Of a DNA stretch of 35,000 nt, positions 22,776 to 32,503 are shown piece by piece. A program made the translations under genes and the position numbers. Every line of letters starts with the position of its first letter. The first letter of the stretch is position 1. Source of the DNA: CAZCAC01 sp964496575 (GTDB lineage: Bacteria; Planctomycetota; UBA1135; GCA-002686595); assembly GCA_964496575.1 (NCBI GenBank), contig CAZCAC010000088.1, forward strand, positions 1 through 35,000, read 5' to 3'. Under the pieces are notes generated by a model. That model did no database searches and had not been told where the DNA came from. It worked only from the letters and a program-made list of their open reading frames with translations.

Positions 22776-25148
22776 TTACGGGAGCCAGGTGATCTCGTAC
22801 CCGTTCGACAGGTTGAAGTCGTTCACCCCGACACCACACGGCTGGCCTCCGGACGTGTCGCGGTACCAGCACTGGTAGCGCCGGACGTCGCCCGCAGAGA
22901 CGGCGCCCTTCGCGGCGATGCCGATCGTCGTGCTCGACGTGCCGGCGCCGTCGGAGAAGCGAACCTGCAAGCGGATCAACCCGCCCCCGGCACAACGCAG
23001 GCCGTCGCCGAAGTGGATGCCGTCGCCTCCGTTGATGGCGTTGTTCGCCTGGAAGTAGAGGCCGGCGTTGCTCGGGTCGAGGCCGGAGCTCGCGAGCTGC
23101 AGCGTGTCACCGCTGACGCTGGCGGTCCCGGTCCCGGTCAGCTTGGCGCCGGAGCTGAATGCCCCGTTGGCGCAGCCGGAGCCCGGCACGCTCCCGTCGT
23201 TGTCGTTGCTGCACGGGCAGGCGGTGCCGGAGCCGGCGTCGCCGAAGCAGTAGCCGAGACCGGGTTCGGTAACCACCTCGACCACACCGTGCCGCTCGGG
23301 GGTGTCGACCCCGTCGTAGTCGTGCCACCTTCCCAGCCCGGTGAGGTAGCGAATCAGCGCGAAGTTCTGGCTCGAGCCTCCGTTGGGCTGGCCGGGGGCC
23401 CAGTCCCAGTAGCCGGAGGTATCCCCATTCGTCCACACCCAGGTTCCCTCGCTCCCGGAATCGTGGTACCCGATCAGGAGATCGTTGAAGCTGCCGGGGG
23501 GAAACTCCCCGAAGGTCCCGACCAGCCAGTCGTTCTCCGCCTGGTCGTTGCTCGCGACCAGGTGTCCACCGAGAGTCTGGCCGGCGATCTCCGCCTCGAG
23601 CCAGCTGGAGTGCTCCAGGAGGTGGTAGGTGTGTCCATTCGCCGGATTGACGACGGTCCCGAGAAGGCCCGGTCCGACGAAGGCATAGGTCGCGCCGGCG
23701 TTCGGTGCGGCGTTGTCGATCTGGATGCCGTTCACGCCGGTCGCGCTGCTGTCCTCCTCGTTCGCCGCGACGACCACCGTGTCGCCGGAGATCGCCAGGG
23801 AGTAGCCGAAGAAATCGCCCGGGTCGGGATTGGAAGCCTTGAGGTAGGCCTCCTGGCTCCAGGTCGTCCCGCTCCGCTGGAACACGTACGCCGCGCCCGA
23901 CGCCGTCGTGCCGTTGTCGCTCTGGTCTCCGTTCACGCCGGTCGCGCTGCTGGACTCGTCGATCGCTCCGACCACGATGGTGTCGCCGCAGATCGCCACG
24001 GAGAAGCCGAACCGGTCGTACATCTCGGTGTTGGAGGCCTTGAGGTAGGCCTCCTGGCTCCAGCTCATTCCGCTGCGCGTGAACACGTAGACCGCGCCCG
24101 CGTTCACGGCGCTGTTGTCACTCTGGTCGCCGTTCACCCCGGTAGCGCTACTGGCCTCCAGGGGGGCGCCGACCACGACGGTGTCGCCCGACACGGTCAC
24201 GGTGAAGCCGAACTGGTCGCCGGCGTCGGTGTTCGAGGCCTTGAGGTAGGCTTGCTGGCTCCAGCTCGCTCCGTGGCGCACGAACACGTAGGCCGCGCCG
24301 GCCTGGTAGGCGCTGTTGTCGCTCTGGTCCCCGTCGACGCCGGTGGCGTTGCTGAATTCGAAGGGCGCCCCGATCACGGCCAGGTCGCCCGAAACGGCCA
24401 CCGAGTGGCCGAAGAAGTCGGACGTGCCGGTGTTGGAGGCCTTGATGTAGGCCTGCTGCGCCAGGGGATCGATCGTCAGGGGGTAGCGCGCCCCGCGTTC
24501 GTCGATGCGGAGGCGAAGCCGCTTCCCGACGCGGACGAAGCTCGCGGGTATCGCCTCGTCATCGGCATCGAAGACGCTCAACCCGGCGTAGGTGAGCACG
24601 GTCACGCCAGATTCGTGCCGGAAGCTCACGTCGCGACCATCCGGCGCCACTTCCGGACACAGCGCGCCGCGCACGGCGAGCGTGAAGGTCAAGGGCCCCG
24701 CTTCGTCCGCGCATCCTCGCCGAGGCCGCCGGTGGATGGTGTAGCCGTGCTCGAGGCCTCGCGAGTCGTTGACGTACCACTCCTCGAGCGCTCCGCCCCA
24801 GTCGTAGACGACGCGTCCACCTTCGGTGTGCACTCGCGCGGCGCCACTGATGTCTCGCTCACTACCGGCGAACCCGTAGCACTCGAGCTCCAGCCCCCAG
24901 CTCCAGGTGCCCGAGTCCGGCTCCGTGCGGAAGCCGCGCCCATCGAAGAACGTCGTCCACCGCTGTCCGGGGTTCTCGGCCTGGAATCCTCCCTCGACGC
25001 GGTGGACGGCGTGGTGACCCGCTTCGTACGCGGACCGCAGTTGCGCCCATTCCTCGGTGGAGAGAGCTTCGGGCTGCTCTCCCCGACCGACCGGCGCGAG
25101 GCAGCAGACGAACAGCACAAACGGGGCCCAGGCGTCGTTGACCAGCAT
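22776..25148 (-). CDS. Secreted FG-GAP repeat / C-type lectin protein with planctomycete C-terminal module
   Basis: This is a secreted protein of 790 residues. Order: signal peptide (about 1-23), an N-terminal domain of unknown type (25-230), four 67-residue FG-GAP-like repeats starting at Ala233, 300, 367 and 434 (AYLKASN, then FGFSVA, SGDTVVVGA, ATGVNGDQSDN, AGAAYVF), a C-type-lectin-like domain (about 500-626: NGHTYHLL, WLEAEIAGQTLGGHLVAS, WDWAPGQPNGG, RWHDYDG), and the C-terminal module (about 630-790) ending NGYEITWLP. The lectin domain has the QPN sugar motif but no cysteines, so the usual disulfides are absent. Four blades alone would not normally close a propeller, so the N-terminal part may contribute. 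GGAGGAG lies four bases before ATG 25148. Likely role: extracellular carbohydrate binding. No catalytic site was seen. Confidence 0.82.
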   Translation of the reverse strand: MLVNDAWAPFVLFVCCLAPVGRGEQPEALSTEEWAQLRSAYEAGHHAVHRVEGGFQAENPGQRWTTFFDGRGFRTEPDSGTWSWGLELECYGFAGSERDISGAARVHTEGGRVVYDWGGALEEWYVNDSRGLEHGYTIHRRPRRGCADEAGPLTFTLAVRGALCPEVAPDGRDVSFRHESGVTVLTYAGLSVFDADDEAIPASFVRVGKRLRLRIDERGARYPLTIDPLAQQAYIKASNTGTSDFFGHSVAVSGDLAVIGAPFEFSNATGVDGDQSDNSAYQAGAAYVFVRHGASWSQQAYLKASNTDAGDQFGFTVTVSGDTVVVGAPLEASSATGVNGDQSDNSAVNAGAVYVFTRSGMSWSQEAYLKASNTEMYDRFGFSVAICGDTIVVGAIDESSSATGVNGDQSDNGTTASGAAYVFQRSGTTWSQEAYLKASNPDPGDFFGYSLAISGDTVVVAANEEDSSATGVNGIQIDNAAPNAGATYAFVGPGLLGTVVNPANGHTYHLLEHSSWLEAEIAGQTLGGHLVASNDQAENDWLVGTFGEFPPGSFNDLLIGYHDSGSEGTWVWTNGDTSGYWDWAPGQPNGGSSQNFALIRYLTGLGRWHDYDGVDTPERHGVVEVVTEPGLGYCFGDAGSGTACPCSNDNDGSVPGSGCANGAFSSGAKLTGTGTASVSGDTLQLASSGLDPSNAGLYFQANNAINGGDGIHFGDGLRCAGGGLIRLQVRFSDGAGTSSTTIGIAAKGAVSAGDVRRYQCWYRDTSGGQPCGVGVNDFNLSNGYEITWLP
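23649..24452 (-). repeat. 201-bp tandem coding repeat, four copies
   Basis: The word TTGAGGTAGG (TTGATGTAGG in one copy) recurs at 23839, 24040, 24241 and 24442, exactly 201 bases apart. This encodes the 67-residue FG-GAP-like unit. Parts of neighbouring units are nearly identical in DNA (for example around 24031-24065 and 23832-23865), suggesting recent duplication or gene conversion. Confidence 0.85.
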
Positions 25149-25365
25149 CTTTCTCCTCCGGCAGGTGTCGGCAACCGTCGATCGGGATGTGCCCACTCTC
25201 GGTCCACCGTGCCCGCTGCGTCTCTCCCAGCCGGTCCGGGAACCGGGACGTGCGTACCCACCATCGTAGCCGATCTGCTCGAACCCGCCACCGCACTTCC
25301 TGGCGCGTCACGGGGCGGCCGCATCGACGGACTGGAACCGGCGATTCCGTGCTGCGGAAGACGGT
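25149..25365. other. Intergenic region before the lectin protein gene
   Basis: These 217 bases between the pbpC stop and the lectin gene start contain no convincing gene. On the minus strand TACGAT (near 25264) could be a -10 box, but no suitable -35 was found. Confidence 0.5.
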
Positions 25366-27078
25366 TCAGTGCCCCAGCGTCTCGAACAACCGCCACAAGA
25401 GCGGTTCGGCGGCCTCGCTGCCGATGAAGGCGCGGTCGCCGGCGCCGGAGAAGTTGCCCACCCAGACGCCGATCGCCAGCTCGCCCGAGTGGCCGACCGC
25501 CCAGGCGTCGCGGTGGCCGGAGCTGGTCCCGGTCTTCCAGCAGAAGTGCGGGGCGTGTGGGTCGGAGCCGGGAACGCGCTCCTCGCTGTCGAGGATCGCG
25601 TGCAACCCCTCGCAGGTCTCTGCGCGCAGGACTCTCACCGGAACCGACTCCGCCTCATCGGTGAAGAGGCGCACCGGCAGGTAGATCCCGTCGCGTCCCA
25701 GCGTCGCGTACGCGTTGGTGATGTCGAGCAGTCGCGCCTCGCACGCGCCGGTGACCAGCGCCAGGCCGCTGCCGCGAGCCGTGCTGGCGGGCAGGGTGAT
25801 CCCGCACGCGTCGAGCACGCCGAGCACCCGGAAGAGGCCCGCCGCGCGGGCCGTCCGGAGCGCCGGCCGATTGAGTGAGCGGCGCAGCGCCTCGGTCACC
25901 GTCACCTCGCCGGCGAAGGCGTCGTCGAAGTTGGCCGGCTCCCAGCCGCCGAAGTCGAGCGGAGCGTCGGAGACGACCGTCGCGCCATCGGCGATCCCCG
26001 CCTCGAAGGCGGCGGCGTAGACGAACGGCTTCAACGTCGAGCCCGGCGAGCGGCGCGCGGTCGCGCCGTTGACCTGGCCGTCGATCGGATCGCTCGGGTC
26101 CGCCGAGCCGACCAGGGCCAGGAGGTCGCCGCGCTCGAGGCCGATCACGACCACCGCGACGTCGGCGCCGCGCGGCAGCGAGAGTGACAGCCGCTCGACC
26201 TCTTCCTCGGCGATCACCTGCCGGTGGAGGTCCAGCGTGGTCGTACCTCCGCCGGGACGCCGCGCGAGCGCCATCGCGGCGAAGTGCTCGGCGCGGTGGA
26301 AGCGCGGTGCGCGGCGCACCTCGAGCGGCGTCGCCTCCGCTCGCCGTCGCTCGATGGCGCCGATGCACCCCTGCTCCTCGAGCGCGTCGAAGACCCGGTC
26401 GCGCCGCTTCAGCGCGCGCTCGAGGTGACGAGCGGGGTGCAGCGCGGTGGGGGATTGCGGGATCCCGGCGAGCAGCGCCGCCTCCTCCAGCGAGAGGTCG
26501 GCGGCGTGCTTGCCGAAATGGAACTGCGCACCGCACTCCGCGCCGCGCAGGTTGCCGCCGTAGGGCGCGAGGTTGAGGTACAGCTCGAGGATCTCCTTCT
26601 TGCTGTAGAGACGCTCCAGCTGCATCGCCCGAAAGACCTCGATCACCTTGGATCGAAGCGTTCGCGGCCGAGGCTCGACCATCTTGCACACCTGCATCGA
26701 GAGCGTGCTGGCCCCGGAGACCACGCGCCCGCCCACGGCGTTCTGCGACGCGGCTCGCGCGACGGCCAGGAAGTCGACGCCGCCGTGCTCGAGGAAGCGC
26801 TGGTCCTCGACCGCGATCGTCGCCTCGGCGAGCCAGGGGCTGATCTCATCCAGCGTCACCGGCCTGCGCCACTGCTCGTCCCGGCCGACCCGGCTGATCA
26901 GCGTGCGCCCGTCGCGGGCGAGGATCATCGGGCTGGCGGGGGCCGCCTCGAGGGTCTCGACCGGGAAGGGATAGGCCCGGTCGAGCCACTCGAAGGCGCC
27001 GCGAACGCTTCCCCCGCAGAGGAGCAGCGCGACGCCCCCCCGGATCGCCCAGCGCCGGATCCACCGCCGCCGCGTCAC
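25366..27078 (-). CDS. pbpC: Penicillin-binding protein 1C (bifunctional peptidoglycan glycosyltransferase/transpeptidase)
   Basis: This is a membrane-anchored cell-wall polymerase of 570 residues. A short basic N-terminus and one helix (about 12-30) precede the GT51 transglycosylase domain, with catalytic Glu91 in EDQRF and GASTLSMQV (122-130). The transpeptidase domain has SPGSTLK (active Ser347, Lys350), SLN (401-403) and KTGTS (515-519). The order and the neighbour, an alpha-2-macroglobulin gene, identify PBP1C, as in E. coli yfhM-pbpC. E. coli PbpC has about 770 residues; here the C-terminal BiPBP_C domain is missing. The GTG start at 27078 overlaps the A2M stop in GTGA, indicating coupled translation; the frame further upstream overlaps the A2M gene and is not used. 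Confidence 0.93.
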   Translation of the reverse strand: MTRRRWIRRWAIRGGVALLLCGGSVRGAFEWLDRAYPFPVETLEAAPASPMILARDGRTLISRVGRDEQWRRPVTLDEISPWLAEATIAVEDQRFLEHGGVDFLAVARAASQNAVGGRVVSGASTLSMQVCKMVEPRPRTLRSKVIEVFRAMQLERLYSKKEILELYLNLAPYGGNLRGAECGAQFHFGKHAADLSLEEAALLAGIPQSPTALHPARHLERALKRRDRVFDALEEQGCIGAIERRRAEATPLEVRRAPRFHRAEHFAAMALARRPGGGTTTLDLHRQVIAEEEVERLSLSLPRGADVAVVVIGLERGDLLALVGSADPSDPIDGQVNGATARRSPGSTLKPFVYAAAFEAGIADGATVVSDAPLDFGGWEPANFDDAFAGEVTVTEALRRSLNRPALRTARAAGLFRVLGVLDACGITLPASTARGSGLALVTGACEARLLDITNAYATLGRDGIYLPVRLFTDEAESVPVRVLRAETCEGLHAILDSEERVPGSDPHAPHFCWKTGTSSGHRDAWAVGHSGELAIGVWVGNFSGAGDRAFIGSEAAEPLLWRLFETLGH

Positions 27079-30000
27079 TCCTCGATCCTCACCGTGCCCG
27101 TCTCGCCGAGCGAGGCGAACCCCGGGTCGTACATCGAGGAGGCCTGGATCGGCGGTATGGTGAAGGTGCCGACCGCGCTGGCTCGCAGCGCGTACCGGTA
27201 CCGCTCCTCGTCCCGCGACGCACCGGTGAAGATCAGCACGCGGTCGTCGAGGAACTCGACGCGATCGGCCCTTCCGCTGCTGGGGCCGGGCACCGAAGCG
27301 CTGCTCGCCAGACGCGGGTTTTCGACCTCGAGCCCCGGGGGTAGGGGATCGACGACGGCGAGGTTGCGGACCCGCTCGCGACGATCCAGCTCCGGCGCCT
27401 TCACGCTCACCTCGACGATCACGAGGTCGCCGACGTTCAGCGTCTCGCCGGCCAGGTCCGCGCCCTCCGGGCTCAACCAGCGTCGCCGCACGACCAGCCC
27501 CTCGTCGTAGGGTTCCAGCTCCTCGAGGGCGAACCCCTCGCAATCGAGCAGGACGTGCGCCGGGCCATCACCCTCGAGCTCGATCTCCAGCGGGCCGTCG
27601 GGCTCGTCGAGGCGGAAGACCGCCGGCGCGCTCGAGTCGAACTCGAGCACCTCGCCGTCCGGCAGCCGGACGCGGCCGCGGAAGTCGCCGGGAGGGGCCT
27701 GGACCAGCTGGTAGCGCGCCAGCGCGCAGAGCGCCGTCGAGTTCTCCAGCGTATTGCGCCAGCGCCCGTTCTCGCGCTCGGCCATCAAGCCCGCCACCAG
27801 GGCATCGATCCAGGGGTGGTCGTGATCGAGGTCCAGCAGCACGGCGAGCAGCGCGCCCTTCTGTCGCACCCCGGAGGTGATCCGCCCCGAGGTGGCCGGC
27901 CGCGCGACGCGCTCGATGGTGCCCTCGGGCAGGCACTCCAGCGCGCGGTCGCGCCGTCCACTCTCCAGCCACGCGCCGGCGAGATTCGCCCGGCCGCAGG
28001 TGTCGAGCTTCTCCAGCTCCTCGGAGAGGCGCGCGTTCCACCCCTGGTGCGGCCGGTCGAACGCGGCCAGCACGCGGCAGAAGAGAGCCTTCTCGTCGGG
28101 CCCCGAGTTTCCCTCGCGCAGCTCCTCGGAGAGGTAGTCGAGCAGCGGCTCGATGAAACCTCGTTCCAGCTCGTATCCGCCGCGCCGGGCCTCGACCAGG
28201 AAGCTCGCGGCGTACGCCGTGCCCCAGAGGTTCGGGTGCTTGCCGTAGGGCCAGTACGCGAGTCCGCCGCTGCGCGTCTGCATCGTGCGCAGTCGGCCGA
28301 GCCCGGCTTCGACCATGTCGCGCGCCACCGGCGAGGTGCCCCCTTCTCCACTGTCGTCCCCGAGCAGCGGCCCGGCGTGCACGATGGCGAAGAGGCGGCT
28401 GGTGGTCTGCTCGACGCAGCCGTAGGGGTAGCGCAACAGGGCCTGCAGCGCCGGCCGCAGCTCGACGGCCGGGGCGGCGCTGATCTCCAGGCGCGCGTCG
28501 AGCCCATCGATGTGGAGCTCCTCGGTGGGATCGAACATGGCGCGCTCGCCGCCGCGCAGGGTCACCAGCTGCGAGCTCTGGTGCAGCGGCGCGCTCGGCA
28601 CGACGTCGACGTGCTGGCTCTCGACCTCGAGGATCCCCTCACCGCGCGCGGTGAAGCGCAGGTCGATCGGACCCAGCACGGTCGCGCGCGCGCCGAACCA
28701 CAGAACCTCCTCGCCGCCGGGGGCGAGCTCGATGCCGGTCAGGCCCTCGGGGGCGGTGAGCTCCAGCGAGCCCTCCACGACGGCGTCGAGGTCGAGGTGT
28801 TTCACGTCCGCGGTCGTGTTGGTGACCCGCACCGGAATCTTGAACCGGTCGTTGGAGGTGAGGAAGCGCGGCGTGGAGGCCGCGACGACGATCGGCGTGG
28901 AGAGCTCGATCCGCTGCTCCGCCGAGCCGTAGCGGTCGCCGTCGACCACCACCACCATCAGCCGCATGGCTCCGCGCAGCTGCGGCATCTCCAGTGGCAC
29001 CTCGGCGCGGCCGTCGTAGCCGAGCTCGACGGCCTTCCGCCAGACCACCGCGGCTTCGCGCCGCTTCGTCGGCTGCGGCCCCCGCCGCCGCCGCTCCGCG
29101 CGCGTATCCTCGTCGCCACCGATGCGCGCCAGCGTCGCCGGCTGCCGGTGGTCGGGCAACAGGTCGCCGTAGCCGTCGGCGGTCGACACCCCGGCGCGCC
29201 GCCGGGCGAAGAAGTGCGCGTGCGGGTCGGGTACGGAGTGCTCGGTCGCCTGCAGGATCCCTTCGTCGACCGCCCACAGGTGCAGCCGCGCGGCCAGCGC
29301 CCCGTCGGCGCGCGGTTCGCCCTGGACCGTCACCGCGATCGCCTCCCCCGGTCGCGCGTGCTCGGGCACCTCGAGCTCGATCGGCGCGCGGTGCGCGGTA
29401 TGGTCGGTGTCGAGGCGCACGAGACCACGGGCGCGGTGGGGGAGCCAGGTCGACTCCGTCGGGTCGATCGCGCGGATCAGGCTGCCGCAGACGAACGCGC
29501 CGCCGCGCAGCCCCTCGGGCACGAGGATCTCGACCTCGGCCGCGCCTCCTTCGAAGGGGAGCACCCGGCTCTCGAGCACCTCGTCGGTCTCTAGCGTCAG
29601 GAGCAGCGTCCCCGCGAAGGACCCGCCGACGCGCACGATGGCGGTCTCGCCGGGGACGTAGGAGGCAGCCTCGAGCTCGAGGGTGAGCGACTCCGGCCCT
29701 TCCCCGCCCATCTCGTGAAAGGCGAGCCCGCCCCGACTCCTGGTGTAGAGGTCTAGATGGGTCTCGACGCCGGTCTCGAGGTCGGTGCCGACCACGCGGT
29801 AGCGGCCCCACTCGGGGCAGCTGAGCTGGAGGCGACCGGACGCGGCCAGGCCCGGCTCGCGCCGATCGATGACGAGCTCCGTCTCTTCCGAGCGCCAGAC
29901 CATCCGGCCGTTGACGCGCTCCTTCCGGTACCCGTACTCGAGCCGGATCAGCTCGATCCGCGTCTCTGCGGGCGGCGCGGCGGTGTCGTCGGGAGCGACC

Positions 30001-32441
30001 AGCATCCACTCGAGGTCGAAGGTCGCGCCGACCTCGACGCTCTGCCCGGCCGCACAGCGCAGGCCGAGGTGGCGCGCCGCGGCGTCCCACTCCCCGGTCG
30101 CGCGGCGGGAGACCGACCGGCTCCCCGGCTCGGTCACCGTCGCGTTCAAGCTCGCCCGCCACAGGCCGGGCGAGCGTCCCTCGGGAGCCGCCACGAGGAG
30201 GCGTGCGTGCCCCTCCTCGTCGAGGCTGGCCTCGACCCGGTCGCCGCCCCGCGAGGGGTGGGGGTGCTCCTCGTCGAAGCGGAAGCCGGGATAGGCCTTC
30301 GAGGTGAAGTCGACGCGCCGCCAGTACGGCAGCACCGTCACCGGCAACCCCGCGGCGGGGCGCCCGAAGAGGTAGCGGGCGTCGACCTCGATCGCGAGCG
30401 CGGCGTCCTCGGCCTCGGTCACCTCCGCCCCGACCTCGATTCGCGCCGGTACGAACGCCTCCACCAGCGCAGTGGTGCCGCCCACCTCGCGCGACTCCCC
30501 GGCGCGCGTCACCGCGAAGCGGTAGCCTCCCGTCTGCCCCAGCGGATCGGTCTCGAAGTCGACGTGGAAGAGACCCTGAGCGTCGATCGGCCCCTCGAGC
30601 GCGGTGCGCACGATCTCCTGGCCGTCGGGACGGGTGACGGTGAAGTTCAGCGGCAGCTCGCCCGTGGGAATCCCGCCCTCGCCGTCGCGCAGGATGCCGG
30701 TCAGGTGGACCTCGTCGCCGGGGCGGTAGACCCCGCGCTCGGCGTAGAAGAGGCAATCCAGCTCCAGATCCGGCGGTCGCCCCGAGGTGTTCACCCCGTC
30801 GAAGACCCAGCTGCGGCGCCCCGGCGTCAGGAAGGTCGAGTCGAGGCCGTTCCGCGCCGTCACCACGTAGACGTCGCCGTCGGGATGGTCGTCGGGGAGC
30901 AGGAGGCGCGCCAGGCCGTCCTCGTCGCTCAGCGCGCCGCCGAGGATCTGGTTGTTCGACGTGCGCGCCTCGACGACGACTCCCGCCATCGGCGTGGCGT
31001 CCCGGAGGGAGGTGGCCCAGACCAGGAGTCCGTGGCGCTCCCGCTTGACGTTCAGGGAGATGTCCGTGATCCGGACCAGCGACCAGTCACGGGTCCAGTA
31101 CTCGTCGGTCGCCCGGGCCTCGATCCGGTAGATGCCGACCGGGCTCGCGAGGAACGTGTCGAGGTCGATCAGCGTCGTGTGCACCTGGTTCGGCGGCAGC
31201 TCCAGCGCGATCTTCTTCTTCCCGAGGTCGCGCGAGGTGTAGCGCTTGTCGCTCCCGTTCAGGTAGGCGACGAGGTTGTTCTCGTGGACGCGCGAGGCGG
31301 CGAGCTCGATCCCGGTGAGGTTGGTCACGCACATCGCCAGCTCGAGGTTCCCCTCGGGGGAGAGGATCCCGCGGTCGAGGGGGAAGAAGAGGGCCGGCTC
31401 CCGCGCGGGGATCTCGAAGGTGAGCTCCCGCCCCTGCCCCAGCGTCTTGCCGTGCCGCGAGAGGATCGTCGGGCCGACCCTCACCCGGTAGCTGCGCCCG
31501 CACTCGAAGGGGCCCTCGGCGACGATGCTGCGCCCGCTGACGTGGCGCTCGACCCCCTCCACCGGCGGGTCGAACTCCAGCGGAGGCAGCTCCTGCTCGT
31601 GGGCGAGTCGCTCGGAGAAGCGGATCACCACGGTGCAGCGATTCTCCCGGCTCGAGGCCCGGGCGTCGGCGGAGAGGACGCTGAAGCGATCGGGGAGCTC
31701 GAGGTCCCAGAATCCGGTCCGCTCGAGCCCCCGCTCGGCCTGGTCCCCGGCGAGCCCCGGCCGCAGCGTCACCTGCAGGCAGGGCTCGTCGCCCCGTCGC
31801 ACCAGGGCCGAGAGGCGCTCGCTGGCGCGGGTCCCGTGGGCGGTGACCTCCAGCGGGGCCTCCCCGGGTTCCGGCACGGTACCCGTCCGGGGGATCCCGT
31901 GGACCTCGAGGTGCTCTAGGAGGTCGGCGGGGGCGACCCGCTGGTCGAAGCGGAACGCCAGCGTGGCGAGCTCACCCTCGACGCCCTCGACCCGTACCGA
32001 GCGCACCTGGAGCGGGGTGGTGCGCAGCTCGAAGCGCTCCTGCCCCTCCAGCGCGAGCCCGGTCAGGGCCTCGAAGCGGGGGGTGGCGGAGAGGGTGAAG
32101 ACGTGTCCGCGGGGGAGCTTCTCCCGGAGCACGAAGCACAGGCGGTCGGGGCGCCGCCAGCGCCAGTGCCCTTCCTGGCGCGGTTCGAGCTGGAACGGGC
32201 TCTCAGCCAGCGGCTCGCCGACCTTGTCGAGGGCCGCCACCGCCCGGCTGAAGACCAGCGACAGCTCGTCGGCCTTCTCCGCGCTCTCCGTCGGGGAGAC
32301 GCGCTCGACCCACACCCCGGTCGAGCTCCCGGCCCGAACCTCGCTCCTGATCCAGTACAGTCCGATAGCATTGAGCGCCAGAATGGCGATCGCAAATGCC
32401 CGGAACGAAAGCAACCGCCTGCCAAGGCCTTTCGTATTCAT
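27075..32441 (-). CDS. Bacterial alpha-2-macroglobulin with intact thioester
   Basis: This is a 1788-residue periplasmic protease-trap candidate. The N-terminus has a signal anchor (FRAFAIAILALNAIGLYWI, about 13-31) with no lipobox, unlike the lipoprotein form in E. coli. A long series of macroglobulin beta-domains follows. A charged, Arg-rich flexible stretch (RAERRRRGPQPTKRREA) comes before the VVWRKAVELGYDGRAEV strand. The thioester domain has CVEQ at Cys1342-Gln1345, preceded by YPYG, so the covalent trapping chemistry is retained. The C-terminal receptor-like domain ends in TIPPIQASSMYDPGF. In the known model, host proteases that cut the bait region are captured while PBP1C repairs the wall. 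GGGAGG lies three bases before ATG 32441. The overlap with pbpC is four bases. Confidence 0.93.
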   Translation of the reverse strand: MNTKGLGRRLLSFRAFAIAILALNAIGLYWIRSEVRAGSSTGVWVERVSPTESAEKADELSLVFSRAVAALDKVGEPLAESPFQLEPRQEGHWRWRRPDRLCFVLREKLPRGHVFTLSATPRFEALTGLALEGQERFELRTTPLQVRSVRVEGVEGELATLAFRFDQRVAPADLLEHLEVHGIPRTGTVPEPGEAPLEVTAHGTRASERLSALVRRGDEPCLQVTLRPGLAGDQAERGLERTGFWDLELPDRFSVLSADARASSRENRCTVVIRFSERLAHEQELPPLEFDPPVEGVERHVSGRSIVAEGPFECGRSYRVRVGPTILSRHGKTLGQGRELTFEIPAREPALFFPLDRGILSPEGNLELAMCVTNLTGIELAASRVHENNLVAYLNGSDKRYTSRDLGKKKIALELPPNQVHTTLIDLDTFLASPVGIYRIEARATDEYWTRDWSLVRITDISLNVKRERHGLLVWATSLRDATPMAGVVVEARTSNNQILGGALSDEDGLARLLLPDDHPDGDVYVVTARNGLDSTFLTPGRRSWVFDGVNTSGRPPDLELDCLFYAERGVYRPGDEVHLTGILRDGEGGIPTGELPLNFTVTRPDGQEIVRTALEGPIDAQGLFHVDFETDPLGQTGGYRFAVTRAGESREVGGTTALVEAFVPARIEVGAEVTEAEDAALAIEVDARYLFGRPAAGLPVTVLPYWRRVDFTSKAYPGFRFDEEHPHPSRGGDRVEASLDEEGHARLLVAAPEGRSPGLWRASLNATVTEPGSRSVSRRATGEWDAAARHLGLRCAAGQSVEVGATFDLEWMLVAPDDTAAPPAETRIELIRLEYGYRKERVNGRMVWRSEETELVIDRREPGLAASGRLQLSCPEWGRYRVVGTDLETGVETHLDLYTRSRGGLAFHEMGGEGPESLTLELEAASYVPGETAIVRVGGSFAGTLLLTLETDEVLESRVLPFEGGAAEVEILVPEGLRGGAFVCGSLIRAIDPTESTWLPHRARGLVRLDTDHTAHRAPIELEVPEHARPGEAIAVTVQGEPRADGALAARLHLWAVDEGILQATEHSVPDPHAHFFARRRAGVSTADGYGDLLPDHRQPATLARIGGDEDTRAERRRRGPQPTKRREAAVVWRKAVELGYDGRAEVPLEMPQLRGAMRLMVVVVDGDRYGSAEQRIELSTPIVVAASTPRFLTSNDRFKIPVRVTNTTADVKHLDLDAVVEGSLELTAPEGLTGIELAPGGEEVLWFGARATVLGPIDLRFTARGEGILEVESQHVDVVPSAPLHQSSQLVTLRGGERAMFDPTEELHIDGLDARLEISAAPAVELRPALQALLRYPYGCVEQTTSRLFAIVHAGPLLGDDSGEGGTSPVARDMVEAGLGRLRTMQTRSGGLAYWPYGKHPNLWGTAYAASFLVEARRGGYELERGFIEPLLDYLSEELREGNSGPDEKALFCRVLAAFDRPHQGWNARLSEELEKLDTCGRANLAGAWLESGRRDRALECLPEGTIERVARPATSGRITSGVRQKGALLAVLLDLDHDHPWIDALVAGLMAERENGRWRNTLENSTALCALARYQLVQAPPGDFRGRVRLPDGEVLEFDSSAPAVFRLDEPDGPLEIELEGDGPAHVLLDCEGFALEELEPYDEGLVVRRRWLSPEGADLAGETLNVGDLVIVEVSVKAPELDRRERVRNLAVVDPLPPGLEVENPRLASSASVPGPSSGRADRVEFLDDRVLIFTGASRDEERYRYALRASAVGTFTIPPIQASSMYDPGFASLGETGTVRIEE

Positions 32442-32471
32442 GTTCCTCCCCTCCAGTGGAACGTCACCTAG

Positions 32472-32503
32472 TTTTCACCTGCCAGAACCTCACCATGTAT
32501 AAG
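32472..32503. promoter_or_regulatory. A+T-rich divergent promoter region
   Basis: In the 202-base gap between the A2M gene and the DUF1573 gene, an A+T-rich patch carries candidate -10 boxes on both strands: TATAAG on plus (32498-32503) and TATACA on minus (32501-32496). The -35 boxes are poor (TTTTCA at 32472 on plus is 20 bases away). The overlap suggests divergent transcription. Confidence 0.35.

Noticed and set aside
20859..25427. Very long plus-strand open frame opposite the esterase and lectin genes
   Set aside because: It lacks any domain, spans several real minus-strand genes and their intergenic gaps, and results from the absence of stops in G+C-rich antisense DNA.
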